Positions 31,960-43,715 of a stretch of 64,000 nt of DNA are shown piece after piece (the first letter of the stretch is position 1; every line of letters starts with the position of its first letter). The position numbers were made by a program, and so were the translations under genes. Source of the stretch: Meghimatium bilineatum (lineage: Eukaryota > Mollusca > Gastropoda > Stylommatophora > Philomycidae). The notes under the pieces were generated by a model that saw only the letters and a program-made list of their open reading frames with translations, had not been told where the DNA came from and made no database searches. Location: the NCBI GenBank assembly GCA_034231615.1, contig CM067309.1, positions 23,679,965 through 23,743,964 of the forward strand, read 5' to 3'.

Positions 31960-32208
31960 CGACACAATTAGAAAATGTTTACACTACAACTGTCATTACT
32001 GCATTTTCCCGTTATGAAGTTAGGGGGGGGGGTTGAGTGGCTTGTGTGATAATGGTCGCATGCACTCTCTAACGCCACCTGATGTTCAGGGTGAGTCTTT
32101 TAAATTTACACTTCGACGGGAAAAAAACCTTTCCTCACCGGGGATCGATCCCTAGACCTCACGGGTGTGAGACTAAAATTCTAATCACTCGACCACGCAC
32201 CACGACAT
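31960..32208 (-). mobile_element. SINE-E copy 3 (tRNA-derived)
   Basis: Minus strand head GTGGTGCGTGGTCGAGTGAT (A box) and GGATCGATCCCCGGTGAGG (B box). The body carries the same core as the other two copies (ACTGCATTTTCCCGTTATGA on the + strand). Confidence 0.75.
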
Positions 32209-32209
32209 T

Positions 32210-32615
32210 AAAACACTTTGTACAAAGCAAAGTTAATCTGCTGGAGGTCCCCTGAAATTCACATTTCAAGCAATTATCGCAAGATACCACCTTACATACG
32301 AAGTGGTAAACTGATGGCCCACATGGCGCGGAGTTCGAAACAAAGCGTTTACACTAAACAATTAACTTCATGCACCACGCGGAAAGCAGTTAAAATATTC
32401 AACACCGAAGTCACAAAACAAACATCAGGAGCCAGTCTCAGCTTTGCTATTCACAAAAAGCCTGAACCACAGGATAGTCTGTACAAGATAAAAACTGTAT
32501 GGAATATACAACGATCTAAAATAAACCGCTTTCTTCATGATCAATATAGGACTGAATGTATAATAATTGTTTAGAACATTTCATGGCAGTGGGTGAAGTT
32601 TCCCACATTTGTGTG
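32210..32615. other. Unannotated stretch with an uncharacterised open frame (32218-32574)
   Basis: The + frame is open for about 118 codons but begins at a non-ATG codon and shows no domain. It contains HKKPEPQDSLYKIKTVWNIQ. It may be an untranslated or coding piece of an unrecognised repeat. Confidence 0.35.
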
Positions 32616-32619
32616 GTTT

Positions 32620-32875
32620 GGCTATATGATGACGCACGACTCAATTTCCGAAACTATTTTGATGGGAGCGGTTGAGGACTGAAGAAGAAAAGAAGCCCAA
32701 AGGAAAGTATGGATTGATAATATTAAAGACTGGGCAGTATTAAGATTCTCCACACTTAAGCAAGGAACTGAGAACAGAGAGACATGGCGAAATTTATGTG
32801 TGTCTGTTTCCAAAGTGGCATCTCTACCACCCTGAAGGGTTGTGGGTATGATGCTGATGATGAATAGATCACAGA
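32620..32875 (+). mobile_element. LINE 3' fragment, family L3 (decayed)
   Basis: It parallels 18220-18450: KVWIDNIKDWAVLRFSTLKQ-like frame pieces, then ACCACCCTGAAGGGTTGTGG and a GATGATGA tail at 32858-32868. Confidence 0.75.
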
Positions 32876-32879
32876 ATAA

Positions 32880-35835
32880 GAAGTATTGCATAAAATAAAC
32901 TGGTCAGGTGTTGATTGCGTCAACTTCCCTCACCTCTAGATACTCCCATTTTTGACATTCTCTGTATGTGTATGTTCTCAACCTCATTGACTTCATCTTG
33001 AAATGAATTTATTACTGCCTTGATCAAGTCTGCTTTATCTCTTCTCAGCATTGTGCCGTCTATCGCCACATTGCCTTCTAATAACAATAACTCGGCTCTC
33101 TCGTTTCCTTTGACTCCAGAATGACCATGACAGTATATTCATGTAATGCTCTGGACAAATGAGTTATTTAATAAGTCCCACTATTCTTTTCTCAGCATGT
33201 ACTTTTCTATCTTGCACAGCATACTTTGAGAGTCTGTGAGTATTACCGAGTGTGTTGATTTACAAGTTATCAACCAATTAAGTGCTGCTGTAACTCCCTC
33301 AATCTCTATCCTCATGCTCGATGTGACAGTGAAGTATGCTGAAGATTTTTTAACCAACTTCACTTCGTTTCTGTAGGCAATAAAACCCCAACCACTTTTA
33401 TTTGTATTTCTGTAAACTCAGCCATCTGTGTATATAATTATGTCTTGTGGTTTCGAGTGTAGTTGGGCGAGTTCATGCACTGTAACCTGGATTCTGACAC
33501 CCATCCATTTTCCACACGCTTTATCTAGTTGTATTATTATTTTAATCAATTATTTCTTATCAGTGTCTATCTCCACCCATTCACTGCCCTTTCCTATTTC
33601 TTCCAATTCACATACTCTTCGCAGTGTGTCTTCAGCCTCTGTCATCCATGATATGCAACGCTTGATTCGTTTTCCCTTTGAATCATCTAGACGTTGGTGT
33701 AACGGGTGGTGGTTGTATTCTGTCACTTTAAGGTACGACATAACTTGTGCTACATGATGTCGCATTCTAATTCTGGGGAGATCAAGCAGAAATCTGATAG
33801 CAGAGATAGGTGTGTCTCTAGTACAACCCAGTTCCGTTCGCATTGCCTCATTTTGAACTTTTCCCAATCTATCGACTTGTGTCTGTGACAGTGTTAGTAG
33901 GCCGAGGCTATAATCAATAACAGATAACACCATCACTTTTACAAGAAGAAACAGTACCCATTGCTGCATGTCGTAGGACGCCATAACCTTAATAACACTG
34001 ATCCCTCTTTTAGCCTTCTGAATTATGTTTGTGATGTGTTTGTTGAATGAAAGACTTCTATCAAAGATTTCCTAAGATATTTAAGGTCATGCTCTCTTTC
34101 AATGAATGAGCCCATGTAACTGAAAGCTGACAGTGTGTCACTGACCAGATTATTATGTAAGGAGTACCAGACGACCTTTGCTTTCGAGGGATTGATCACA
34201 GCGGTGTATGTTCTGCACCTTATCGACAATTGATCTAGTCCATTCTGTACACTTTCAGCGATATTTGTTCTGTTCCTGCCAATGTTGTATAGTAGGATAT
34301 CATCAGCGTATGTTAGAACTCTATAATTGCTTGAGGTTTGTAATTGAGAAATGTTTAATGTATAAACATTAAACAGCACCGGGGACAGAAGGGATAATTG
34401 TGGCAGTCCATTTGCTATTGTTCTGATCCCAGTCGTCCAAAATCCGCATCTCAGAGCAATTTTTCAACAGATTAGCACATTTGCTATCCAGCGTATGATC
34501 CAGGGATGTATATCGTGTTCCCTTAGCATGTCGACCAGATTGGAGTAACTAACTATTGTACGCATCTTCTAGGTCTATCGTTGCAACTACAGATTCTTTT
34601 TTATTCTTAAAAACCTTCATAAACTTAATATGCAAGAACTGCTGCATTTGTGACTGTGTCTCTTCTGGGTTTGTATGCACCTAGGTTATGAGGGAGAACG
34701 CCTTTGATCTCTAGTTCCCTGGTTATCCATCTAGCGAAAATTCTTTCCAGAGTATTACTGTACAAATTCTGCAGTGTGATGATGCGATAACCATTTATGT
34801 CAGCAGCAGCTTTGCCTGGTTTTGACAAAGTGTATTAGATAGAGCCACTCCTCTTGTACCACTTTTGTTTTCAGACTCGCATTATAATCGTTTGTCATCT
34901 TAGCTAGCATATTCTCCCCAATGTCCTTGGGTAAGCTGTACCTGATTCTATCCGGGCCTGGACACGATCAGATGTATTCTTAAAAGCGAGTTTCACTTCT
35001 TCAACATCTGCAAGATTGTCTTCATTGGCCCTGATATCCGTGACGGACGTCAGGGTACGCAGCATTGCTTTGCGTCGATCCATGTCACCCTGATTAGGTT
35101 GTTGAAGATATCTATCAAAGAAGGCTCTGCCTTTCATCTCATCTGATGTCCTTGTCTGCCTTGAGTGGTCCTGTACTGGTTTCGTTTCTGTTCTGCGCTT
35201 CATTGACTTATGTAGCTTCCAGAACTTGCGTAATGCTTTGTCCGCCGTGACCTATTAGTAAATTTTTTCCAACTAATCTCGATTGTCTTCTTCATTGCAT
35301 TATGTGCCTCCCGACTATCATTGAGTGTGATGTGTGCCTGTTTTTTTTCCCTTTGCGTTGCCATTCCTTGATCCATTTCTTTTTGAGTCCCCATGTTGCG
35401 TCTGTCTCTTTAGTCCACCTTGGGGTCTGTTGAATCTTAGGTCTCACCCACTTGCGTTCCCATGCCATTTTCCTTAAGCTGCTAAGCACTGATTCTTTCG
35501 TGCGCACATATCTAAAAGGATGGTGAATCTTGATGAATCTGACTTGTCACCCTTTCGAGAAACGTATGGCGCATGTAAATGGTCGCTCCCATAGTATTTA
35601 AGAGCTGTCCATCTCGCATCTGTCGCTCCATAACCTGACCCCAGTACGAGATCGATGTTAAAATCTGAATCTGCATCTTTGGTAGCTAATCTAGTCATGC
35701 TCACGCAGTTCAGAAGAGTTAAATCAGTCTTGAGAAGCTCTCGATTTAATGCAAATTCCAGAGGATTGTTTGGATTTCATCAAGAGACATTGCGCGCATT
35801 AAAATCCCCGTAAACTATAGGATAATTTGTATATT
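32880..35835 (-). mobile_element. Near-complete decayed LINE, family L4 (endonuclease, RT, RNase H)
   Basis: Read on the minus strand from 35835: PIVYGDFNARNVS and GSDHLHAPY (C-terminal AP-endonuclease motifs), a basic linker, KPGKAAADINGYRIITLQNL and LERIFARWI (RT motif 1-2 region), YRVLTYADDILLYN (catalytic YADD), AVINPSKAKVVWYS, then DYSLGLLTLSQTQVDRLGKV. Next come an RNase H domain (EIEGVTAALNWLI, VILTDSQSMLCK, HSGVKGNE) and the 3' block GTMLRRDKADLIKAVINSF. The frame is broken many times, so it is inactive. RNase H downstream of RT is typical of the I and related LINE clades. The copies at 23985 and 27575 belong to the same family. The upstream endonuclease half and 5' UTR are missing; a 17-bp array lies just beyond. 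Confidence 0.92.
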
Positions 35836-35889
35836 TGTCTTCCTTAATCACTTCTCACCATGATCTTTCCGGTGGTAACTAAATGTTCA

Positions 35890-36165
35890 GTCGATGATTA
35901 TACTCAGTCGATGATTCTACTCAGTCGATGATTCTACTCAGTCGATGATTATACTCAGTCGATGAATCTACTCAGTCGATGATTATACTCAGTCGATGAT
36001 TCTACTCAGTCGATGATTCTACTCAGTCGATGATTATACTCAGTCGATGAATCTACTCAGTCGATGATTATACTCAGTCGATGATTCTACTCAGTCGATG
36101 ATTCTACTCAGTCGATGATTATACTCAGTCGATGATTCTACCCAGTCGATGATTATACTCATGTG
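35890..36165. repeat. 17-bp minisatellite, ~16 copies
   Basis: ACTCAGTCGATGATTAT and ACTCAGTCGATGATTCT units in a non-random order (variants alternate in blocks). Confidence 0.95.
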
Positions 36166-36284
36166 TAAAGGTAGAATGGTTCATAAAGGGAATCAGTTGT
36201 CACATCACGTGTCTACATTACAGCTTGTTTATATTATGCGTAATTTCATACAGCTTCTTGAGTCGCGCGTCGGAGACTAAAAAA

Positions 36285-36415
36285 CTCAACTTCTACTGCC
36301 AGTGAATCGATCTGCGCGCAACGCACTTAGAGAGCCCCCCCCCTCCCCAAATTCATCCAAGGGGGCTCTCAGTGCGATGCGCGCAGAACGATGGATGCGA
36401 AGTTCTATGCGGCTT
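36285..36415. repeat. GC-rich palindrome (hairpin, MITE-like)
   Basis: The left arm 36311-36339 (TCTGCGCGCAACGCACTTAG ... CCCCC) pairs with 36361-36387 (GGGGGCTCTCAGTGCGATGC ... CAGA), with one mismatch and a 2-nt bulge. The loop is about 20 nt. Weaker symmetry continues outward (AACTTC on both flanks). Confidence 0.88.
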
Positions 36416-36419
36416 TAGC

Positions 36420-37315
36420 GAAAGTTCGTTTCGTTACATAATATATTTATTTTTTCCCGTTAAAATGTGACCACTCATTCCCGTAATGAACCGGTAGAAG
36501 ACAATGTGTGTGTTGTATGTAATGTTGTATTCGATTATTCTGTTCTTAAGATGCCTAAGCGATACTTTGCCACAAATAATATCCCAGGCGATGATGACAA
36601 CAGTTTCAGGCGTATGCTGTTGTATCTCTTTGGAATGTGCGGAGATGACTGAAAAGTCTAACCCTGGCATAGAATCCCCGTCCACATCTAGGAAACTTAT
36701 GATCAGAATTGGACGCCTGTGTGTTTGGAATATGGTAATGAAGTTTTTGCTAATCACTGGAAAAACACATAATAACACGCAATATGAGGCCTTTATCATG
36801 ACTACATTCATAACAAAAAACTACGAGTAAGAACGACACTACTAACGTTCACATGGCAGAGCTAAGTATGGATATAACGCGGACGGTTAAAACTAGAGGG
36901 TCAGAGGTGAAATATCACAAACATAAAAAAGACAAAACGCACCCAAATATCGGTGAAACAATACAAACAAAGAAATAACAGAACAACATGATATGATCCA
37001 TACGACTGACGGGCATTGACCCCAAATGGTTAAATCGTCCCAACTTTATATACATGTAAATAGCAGTTTCCAAACTCATGATTGGTCCGGTCATTTGAGA
37101 AGCACAACTTATCTAGGGCCTCTCAGTCTAGTATCTCCGACTTCAGCACATGTGCTTGCTTGGGCAGGTCTGTTGTCCTATGTGTCTGTTTTCTGTGTGT
37201 GTGTGTGTGTTTTGTTGATTTGTTTGAACTGTAGTGCGTTGTATTTGGATAAAAGTGAGGAAAAGTTTTGATATTCATGAACCTCACTCATTCGCATTGG
37301 TCTGTTTGGTACCAT
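36420..37315. other. Unannotated stretch
   Basis: A minus frame open from 36434 to 36811 (about 125 codons, with FDVDGDSMPG-like composition) overlaps two + frames of 60-108 codons. None shows a recognisable domain, and heavy mutual overlap argues for chance. A (GT)n run of about 16 lies at 37194-37211. Confidence 0.35.
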
Positions 37316-37319
37316 TGGC

Positions 37320-37510
37320 AAGACAGTATAGACAGACGACTAGAAAATAGTTCAAGATACAGTATGCTGATGGCATGGTGATGTGACATGTAGACGAACA
37401 TTTAAAGATCGTCAACAAGAAAATACAAAAGGCAGCAAACAACATAACAGCATGGGCAGAGAAATGGATTGTAAAGATCAATGCTGAAAAGTCCCCGACA
37501 CAACTCTTTA
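37320..37510 (+). mobile_element. LINE RT fragment (family L5)
   Basis: The + strand reads VQYADGMVM*HVDEHLKIV, then NKKIQKAANNITAWAEKWIV and INAEKSPTQLFTL. This is the YADD-to-thumb segment of a jockey-like reverse transcriptase, with the second catalytic Asp changed to Gly and a stop. Confidence 0.8.
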
Positions 37511-37511
37511 C

Positions 37512-38135
37512 ACTAGTGCTTTACAAAATTTTCGTGCTGATGACTCACTTTTTAGGCAATCATAATTTCGCGACACACCAATTCAATCTATTAGGAAACT
37601 AATGGCGTATGCCTTATAACTTATAATAAGAGATACGGCTAAGATACAGACACATATATTGTATAATAATACAATGTTAGAATTTACTCATAACAATAAT
37701 AATAGACAGTAAATAACAACAATAACTACTTACCATTTTCAAACGATATATGAGCTTTATGGGATGACCACAGATTGTCAATATTTGGTGGAATATGGGA
37801 TAAACACACTCGTATTTCGTCATCAATCATTTTTAAGCTTTCACGTTTAAATGTCTTCAAGTTTGTCTTAGCTGAAAAGGATTCTTCACATGTGTATGTA
37901 GTGGAAAACTGCAGCAGAATTTGTAACACATTTTTACCTCTGTTCGGATACATTTTTGAAACACGAATCCAAAAGTTATCCAAGTCACTCTCTTCATGCA
38001 CGATTAACAGACTTCGATCGTTTTTTATTTCAATTTATTCTTCGGCTTCAATAAGTGAGAAGTTATTCCTTGTAGTTGAAAGAAATGGACATCTGACCAA
38101 ATCATACTCTAGAATTACAACAATGGGGAAGTAAT
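37512..38135 (-). mobile_element. hAT transposase C-terminal relic
   Basis: The minus strand at 37726-38001 reads ESDLDNFWIRVSKMYPNRGK, VLQILLQFSTTYTCEESFSA and LKTFKRESLKMIDDEIRVCL. This is the dimerisation domain (C-E-x-x-F-S block) at the end of hAT transposases of the ZBED5/SCAND3-like group. The element's 3' terminus is probably the CTAGTGCTTTACAAAATTTT at 37513 (CAGTG-type). Upstream coding is decayed within about 130 bp and no 5' terminus is present. Confidence 0.82.
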
Positions 38136-38236
38136 GTTTCTAATTTTCTTTAGTAAGTTTCTCCTCGAACAATGTTAAATAATAAATAATTAGTGAGAAG
38201 ACTCAATCACTTCCACAAAAGCTGCCTTCGAATGGT

Positions 38237-38482
38237 AAAAAAAAAAGTAAAGTAACACATAGCATTTATTAATGTCGTAGGGGTGTGAAATGTTAGCAAT
38301 CTCACATTTCAGAGGCTCTGCAGATGAGGGCGGTAGCCATCTCCTCTCCCTCGCAGTCCTTTAAGGCTGGGTCTACCCGGGAGTGATCTGAAAAACATTT
38401 TCGCCTCAACTGAGGAATGAACCCATGACCACTCATATGCGAAACCAGTGCGCTAACCACTGCGCTACGCAGCTCCCAATGG
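38237..38482 (-). mobile_element. SINE-C copy 2
   Basis: Reverse of the 21370 copy. The head is at 38482 (TGGGAGCTGCGTAGCGCAGT) and the GTAAAGTAA tail at 38246-38256. It has a short deletion in the TACCGGATTCATCC region. It sits immediately 5' of a LINE piece. Confidence 0.87.
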
Positions 38483-38489
38483 TACTCAA

Positions 38490-38970
38490 CATCCATTGGT
38501 AGGATAAAATACCAGACAGTAATGATGAAATCTAAGTCTGTAAGCATACACACAATGTTGATGAAGAGGCAGACACGCTGGGCAGGACACATGGTCCACA
38601 TGTAAGATCATCGTTTACTAAATAAGTTGTTTATGGAGAACTCCAGACTGGCTCCCGTAAGGTAGGGGAACAGAAGAATCGTTTTAAAGACACTCTTAGT
38701 ACATCACAGATTCACTTCAAAATTGGCACACCTTCATGGAAGAATCTTGCATAAGACCGATCCGATGGGCGTCGCAGAATCAGGTTTGGTGCATCAGCTG
38801 AAGAGAACAGCAGACACAATGATGCGCAACAAAAAACGCGCTAGAAGAAACGCAAGAGCTGCTCAATGGCTCAGAGACTCCTCTCCACACATGCCCAGAG
38901 TGTGGTAGACAATTCCAAGCACTCATATGACTCATTAGTCACAGTCGGACACATGGCAAACGTCATCATC
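38490..38970 (+). mobile_element. LINE 3' end, family L5, with C2H2-like tail
   Basis: Reads MLMKRQTRWAGHMVHM, LLNKLFMENSRLAPVR, then RFKDTL-like and GRRRIRFGASAEEN. After frame shifts it reads CPECGRQFQALI*LISHSRT followed by HGKRHHH. The CxxC...HxxxxH block is the terminal zinc-finger-like motif of many jockey-type LINE proteins. Probably the same insertion as 37320-37510, separated by the hAT relic and SINE-C. Confidence 0.85.
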
Positions 38971-38999
38971 ATTATCCCAGTTGAGCTGAGTGATCACCG

Positions 39000-40350
39000 T
39001 CTACTTCCATGGACGAACAGCAAGTGTACTTGATAGTTTTTCATTCTGAATCCAAATAAATGCGATGCCCATTTGAGTATTTCACGGTTGAATTTTGTGT
39101 TTGAACATGAACGTTTCTTTCTATTGAATCAAAGTATGAAATAAATTTTAAAAAGGAGTGTATTCGGCGCATACCTGCGTACACACTGAAAAAAGCTCTC
39201 TCTCTCTCTCTCATATTATATAAGAGTTGGGCTTTTAGTTGCTTTTCTCCCGAATGGGACGTTTTGAAATGTTGAGTGGTAACACTGGGCAACACTTGTG
39301 TTCAATTGTTTGTTTCCTTTCACTGGAAGGTAAGACTCTAGTGTGTTTATAATATCGCTAAGTATGTATTTCTTTAAATTAAGTTTATAATCCATAATCT
39401 GTTCTATTTAATATGCATGCCGCGCTGATTAATTTTTTGTAACTGACCGACACATGAATGTTAACATTATAATTAGAAGTGAAATAGAATAACATTCATT
39501 TTCAATATTTTCATTCTAGTGTTTCCACGCCGTGTTTGAGTTTGCTTTCGTTCTGAGTTCTTGATATGACATATGTAGGCCTCGGTATGTGCTAGTTGTT
39601 TGAAACATTCGGTTAATGTTCACTATATATATTCTATTGCATAGGCCTAGGTCAGCTTGAATTGGTTCTTAAATGTTTATGATTTTGCCATTGTTAACTC
39701 TTGAGTTACTCGTTAGTTAGTAGCGACACTTCTTGCACTTGGCTGCCATTATCATCATGTGCATTCAATAAACCATTAGGGCTGAGTAGTGGGCCTGACT
39801 ATTCAATAGATCCCTAAAATGATTAGGTACTACTATTAACTATGTTTCAAGTTAACATATTTTGTAGGTCCAGCGACCCAATATTCAATATTTGGATGAA
39901 GTTATTTTGTATATAATATTAGGCCTATAGACATAGTAAGTTTAACGATCAGATGTGGAGTATATTCAATGTTGTTTCGGAGAAGGAACTTTATGTTATG
40001 ATGATAATTGTCAACTGAAATTATGTTAATGTTATAGTCTGTGTCTCCGCGTGAAACCTGATATAATAAGCCATTGCAGCGTCACTGCAGTAGGCCACTC
40101 CAATTAGTGCCCGGATTTCATTGGTTATTTATTTATATTTTATTTCAGCAGCCAATGAAAAAGCAATATTCGGATTGGCCATATGCAGTGATGTAAAATG
40201 GATCACATTCCGGTATGCATTTTAGAGGTCAAGGCTTCATCTAGTCTCAAATATTTTCAACACAAAAATGCTAGGATTGTCATTTCAAAATGTATTTGAA
40301 CAAGGGAGTTGCATATTGTCATACATTTATATTTCACTCACTCCGAAGAC
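39000..40350. other. Low-repeat stretch, possible upstream region of the innexin
   Basis: No transposon or gene recognised apart from (CT)n at 39196-39213. A donor-like GGAAG|GTAAGA at 39325-39335 follows a non-coding candidate exon and could serve as an untranslated first exon, since both innexin first coding exons begin at an acceptor. This is speculative. Confidence 0.3.
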
Positions 40351-40354
40351 TCAT

Positions 40355-40500
40355 GTGTTAGGCCATTGGTGCAAATAAAACTGTGACACAACGCATTTCC
40401 ATCCTTTGGACTACATCCAACTGGAAAACTAGTTGGTCCATTGTTTTGTTACAAGATAGACATAATGGGAGTTTGAGAACGAACGCTGAAGAAGAAATCT
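40355..40500 (+). mobile_element. SINE-B copy
   Basis: GGTGCAAATAAAACTGTGAC, then CGCATTTCCATCCTTTGGAC, ending GAGTTTGAGAACGAACGCTG and AAGAAGAA. Confidence 0.8.
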
Positions 40501-40504
40501 TGCA

Positions 40505-41590
40505 CTCACCATGCAGGAGCTGCCACTTACCCATTGAAACGTAGTGAGCACATGCATGCTAGATGATGATTCAATGTCAGGAAGCAAATCTGCAAACAAT
40601 TAACATGAGAGAAATATAATATAATATTACAAACTCAACACAAGTGAATAACATTGGAATGATGAGGTCATGTTAGCCCCACCTTCAAATAACATAGACA
40701 GATTTGAGTGATCTACTTGTCTATTTATGAGAAGTCTATCCCACATATTTTCATTTCAAAGTACAGTATGCTGGAAATGTGTTCATGAAGTAGGCAATGT
40801 TTGCTGAATGAGAGGTGTTGGAGCAGTAAAAACCAGGTGGGCGGTGAACAAAACTCCTCCTTTTCTTTAGCCAGTGATTATGATATGACCAGTTTGGTGT
40901 TGAACAGAACACCTCATTTTCTTTAGCGGCAGACAACTGTATAGTGTCAGAAGCTGTTATTACATAGGCATTAATGGTGCTATAATTGTAACTAACTTGT
41001 TCAGAGATTATTGTTACCAGCAGCTGCAGTGAAACTAATTATTTCTTTTGTACCAGTCAACTTATTGACATTCTGATTCAGAAGTAAAATATAAAAATTG
41101 GTAGCATATTTATTTCATGATGCAGCCATTAACCCAGCATGTTTTGCTGGGAATATGTTCTTGATAAAGGCTATTTGATCAAAGCATCAATTTGTGTGTG
41201 TTACTATGTTCGTTTCCAGTGATTAGTAAAACTCATAACCCTGTTCATAGTTTTGCCCGTTGGATTTAAATTTTGCTGCAGTGGTAGTACATGTTAGTGA
41301 TTTTCTTGGCAGTGTTTACATCCAGTAGGTTGCCATTGCTTTCTGAACGGCCCGGATGCACAATTGCCTGCAGTGGGATATTTTTGTTAATACTACTACA
41401 GCAACCAAACATTCTGTTTTCTTGTTTCTAGGAATCAAGGCTTCCAGTTCAGAATATTAACATTTGTGAAATTTAAAAAGGTAAATGTATGTAGAATAGT
41501 AATAAATAATTTATGTTGTCGGAGTCTTCATTTGCAGCGTAACATGTTTACACAGCAAGATCGATCAAATAAAAAATAAATTTTGCAGCA
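40505..41590. other. Unannotated spacer
   Basis: No gene recognised. TTCTTGATAAAGGCTATTTG at about 41160 resembles the fold-back element arm. Confidence 0.35.
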
Positions 41591-41594
41591 TTTT

Positions 41595-41745
41595 TTCTTC
41601 AGTATTCCTTCTCAAACTTCCGATGGTTATCTCCTGCAGCAGGACAATATCCCTACTGGATTTCCAGCAGGATGTAGTCCAGAGAATATAAGTGCGGAGT
41701 GTCTCCGTTTTATTTGCGTCACTGGCCCGATGGGTAGGGTGATGA
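41595..41745 (-). mobile_element. SINE-B copy
   Basis: Reverse orientation: CTTCAGTATTCCTTCTCAAA at the tail, then GGATTTCCAGCAGGATGTAG and GTTTTATTTGCGTCACTGGC. Confidence 0.8.
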
Positions 41746-42054
41746 CAATATAGATGTTGAAAATAAAGACCTTATTTATTTGCAAATGGCTGCTGGAAAA
41801 GTGCAAATGATTACTTAATTGTTCTTGGATTTATTAATTTGTATCGTGTCCATCTCAACAGAGCAACAAGCTGCCTACAGAGAGTTGCCTAGAGCAATAA
41901 CTTCTAGCTCTTGTGAGAAATCCCACGGGTCTGTTGTTTATAATAATTTATTTAGCTTTATTTTTAATGGCTGACCTATTCTTGTGTTTTAATAAGAACA
42001 TGTTTTTTTTAAAAATATGTGTAGTGGCTATTTAGTTGATTTGTTTAAATAGCT

Positions 42055-42335
42055 GATGTTGCCGGGGGACCTGGAAGGGGAGAAAATAATAAAATAATAG
42101 CAACATGGTTTACCTTCCATGCATGCCATAAGAGGTTACTGGTAGGATATGGAGTGGGGTTGGCTATCCCATCCAATATAAGGTCAAAGTGACCCAGAAG
42201 CCATGATGAGGTTGCATATGTCAGGCCGAAAGATGCAGAAGAGCTGTAAACTGTGACACAACACATTCTGTTTTCCGGACCACATCCTGCTAATGTGCAG
42301 GAGTTTGAGAACGAATGTAGAAGACAAAAAATAGT
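42055..42335 (+). mobile_element. SINE-A copy
   Basis: TAGCAACATGGTTTACCTTC ... GGAGTGGGGTTGGCTATCCC ... ATCCTGCTAATGTGCAGGAG, then GAACGAATGTAGAAGAC. The tail is short. Confidence 0.83.
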
Positions 42336-42350
42336 TGGTGTATAGCTAGA

Positions 42351-42503
42351 TTTATATCTGCATCATTCCATGTCAGTAAAACAACAGAAATATATATATT
42401 TATATATTAAATTGTGTGAGTTTTAATTTATATCTGCATCATTCTATGTCAGTAAAACAACAGAAATATATATATTTATATATTAAATTGTGTGAGTTTT
42501 AAT
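42351..42503. repeat. 76-bp direct duplication
   Basis: TTTATATCTGCATCATTC at 42351 and 42427 with identical following sequence, apart from CCATG/CTATG. Confidence 0.93.
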
Positions 42504-42544
42504 TAGGACTCATCTCATATGTCTATGTATTATTTGTTCCTAGT

Positions 42545-42835
42545 TGATAGTGAGCTAGCTTCTTATCACTAGGTTACAGTGTGCCAGGTTCGAAGCCATG
42601 TCAGGACACAAAAAAATTATGTTGTGATCTCTCGCATCACATGACCGTTCCTCCAGTCAACCCAATTGTAAATGAATACCTGATGCATGAGTAAGGGAAG
42701 GTAAACACAGTAAGGCCACTCCATCTAATAGTTGCTGCGGCTTAGTACATGAAGAGTTATCTTCATTCCCGATGGCAGGTTCCTGCCATGTGACCTACCT
42801 ACCTTAATATATGTCATTGTAGGAAAAAAAGTAGA
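42545..42835 (+). mobile_element. SINE-F candidate (tRNA-like head)
   Basis: TAGTGAGCTAGCTTCTTATC (weak A box) and GCCAGGTTCGAAGCCATG (good B box) are followed by a non-coding body. Single copy here, so family status is unproven. Confidence 0.45.
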
Positions 42836-42839
42836 TATA

Positions 42840-43015
42840 TGTTAATAATGGAGTCAAGAGATATCGAGGACGATAGAGTGAGACAATATGAAATAGTTTA
42901 ACATTGTGATATGACAAAGTGTTAACAATGATCCTGATACAAGATACTTGTAGAGATAGAGAGTTGTGGGGATCCATGATCATCTATGCCAGCTGGCAAA
43001 TCACTCGATGATGAT
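42840..43015 (+). mobile_element. LINE 3' relic, family L1
   Basis: GATAGAGAGTTGTGGGGATC then CATGATCATCTATGCCAGCT parallels the end of the 30032 copy (DRELWRAMTAYASRHGT). Heavily decayed. Confidence 0.6.
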
Positions 43016-43044
43016 CGTTGGTTAATATGAAAATTATTTTTCTT

Positions 43045-43145
43045 TCAACGTTAATTCTCAAACTCCCGTTAGATCTTGTGGCAAGATGTTGGTCCTACTA
43101 GACTTTCAGCAGGATGTTGTCCAGTGTGGAAGGCGAAGAGGTCAG
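43045..43145 (-). mobile_element. SINE-B fragment
   Basis: TTCTCAAACTCCCGTTAGAT ... GACTTTCAGCAGGATGTTGT matches the reverse complement of the SINE-B 3' half. Confidence 0.7.
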
Positions 43146-43189
43146 AAAATCCTGAAGTGATAACATCAAGGGATGGTCTGGGCATGATA

Positions 43190-43365
43190 ATTCTATACTC
43201 CTCCGAATGGCTGAGAGTAGAGATGTTTGGAGAGCTTTTTGAACATGCATGCTGTCACAATTACTTGTCAAAAACAATACTACAGGAAACAGTCAAGGGT
43301 TGAAGAGATAGTGGTGGACAAAGAAAATCATGGAATTCAATCCACACATGGAATGAGTCTATCGA
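43190..43365 (+). mobile_element. LINE relic, family L3
   Basis: TTGTCAAAAACAATACTACA then GGAAACAGTCAAGGGTTGAA parallels SKTILQGTVEGG of the 18078 copy. It lies head-on to the inverted copy that follows. Confidence 0.7.
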
Positions 43366-43429
43366 CAGTGTGATCAGCAACCAACCAAACTGTGTGCATC
43401 GGATCAAAGGGCTTAAGTCTACCATCATT

Positions 43430-43715
43430 AAACCCATAAACCGTCAGGGTTGTAGGGGTGCCACTTTTGAAATATCAACACAAAAATGTTGCCATGCCTC
43501 GCTGTTCTCAGTTACTAGTTTAAGTGTGGATAATCTTAATCCTGTCCAGTTTTTAATATTTTCAATCCCTACTTTCTTCTTACTGCTTCTTTTTCTACCC
43601 TCAACTGTCCCCTGCAAGATACTTTTGGAAAGAGAATTGTTCCTCATGTGGCCAAGCCACACATATTTGAGACACCTCACCAGTGTCATGAGAAATGTCA
43701 CAATCACAGGTGTAT
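43430..43715 (-). mobile_element. LINE 3' end, family L3
   Basis: The minus strand reads VRCLKYVWLGHMRNNSLSKS, ILQGTVEGRKRSSKKKVGIE and NIKNWTGLRLSTLKLVTENS, ending VAPLQP*. The terminal TCATTAAACCCATAAACCGT at 43427 is the 3' end. Confidence 0.85.

Noticed and set aside
33550..33984. Stand-alone host gene
   Set aside because: The reading is the segment between RT and RNase H of the L4 LINE.
36434..36830. 125-codon gene on the minus strand
   Set aside because: No domain, and it overlaps open frames on the other strand; kept only as an unannotated stretch.
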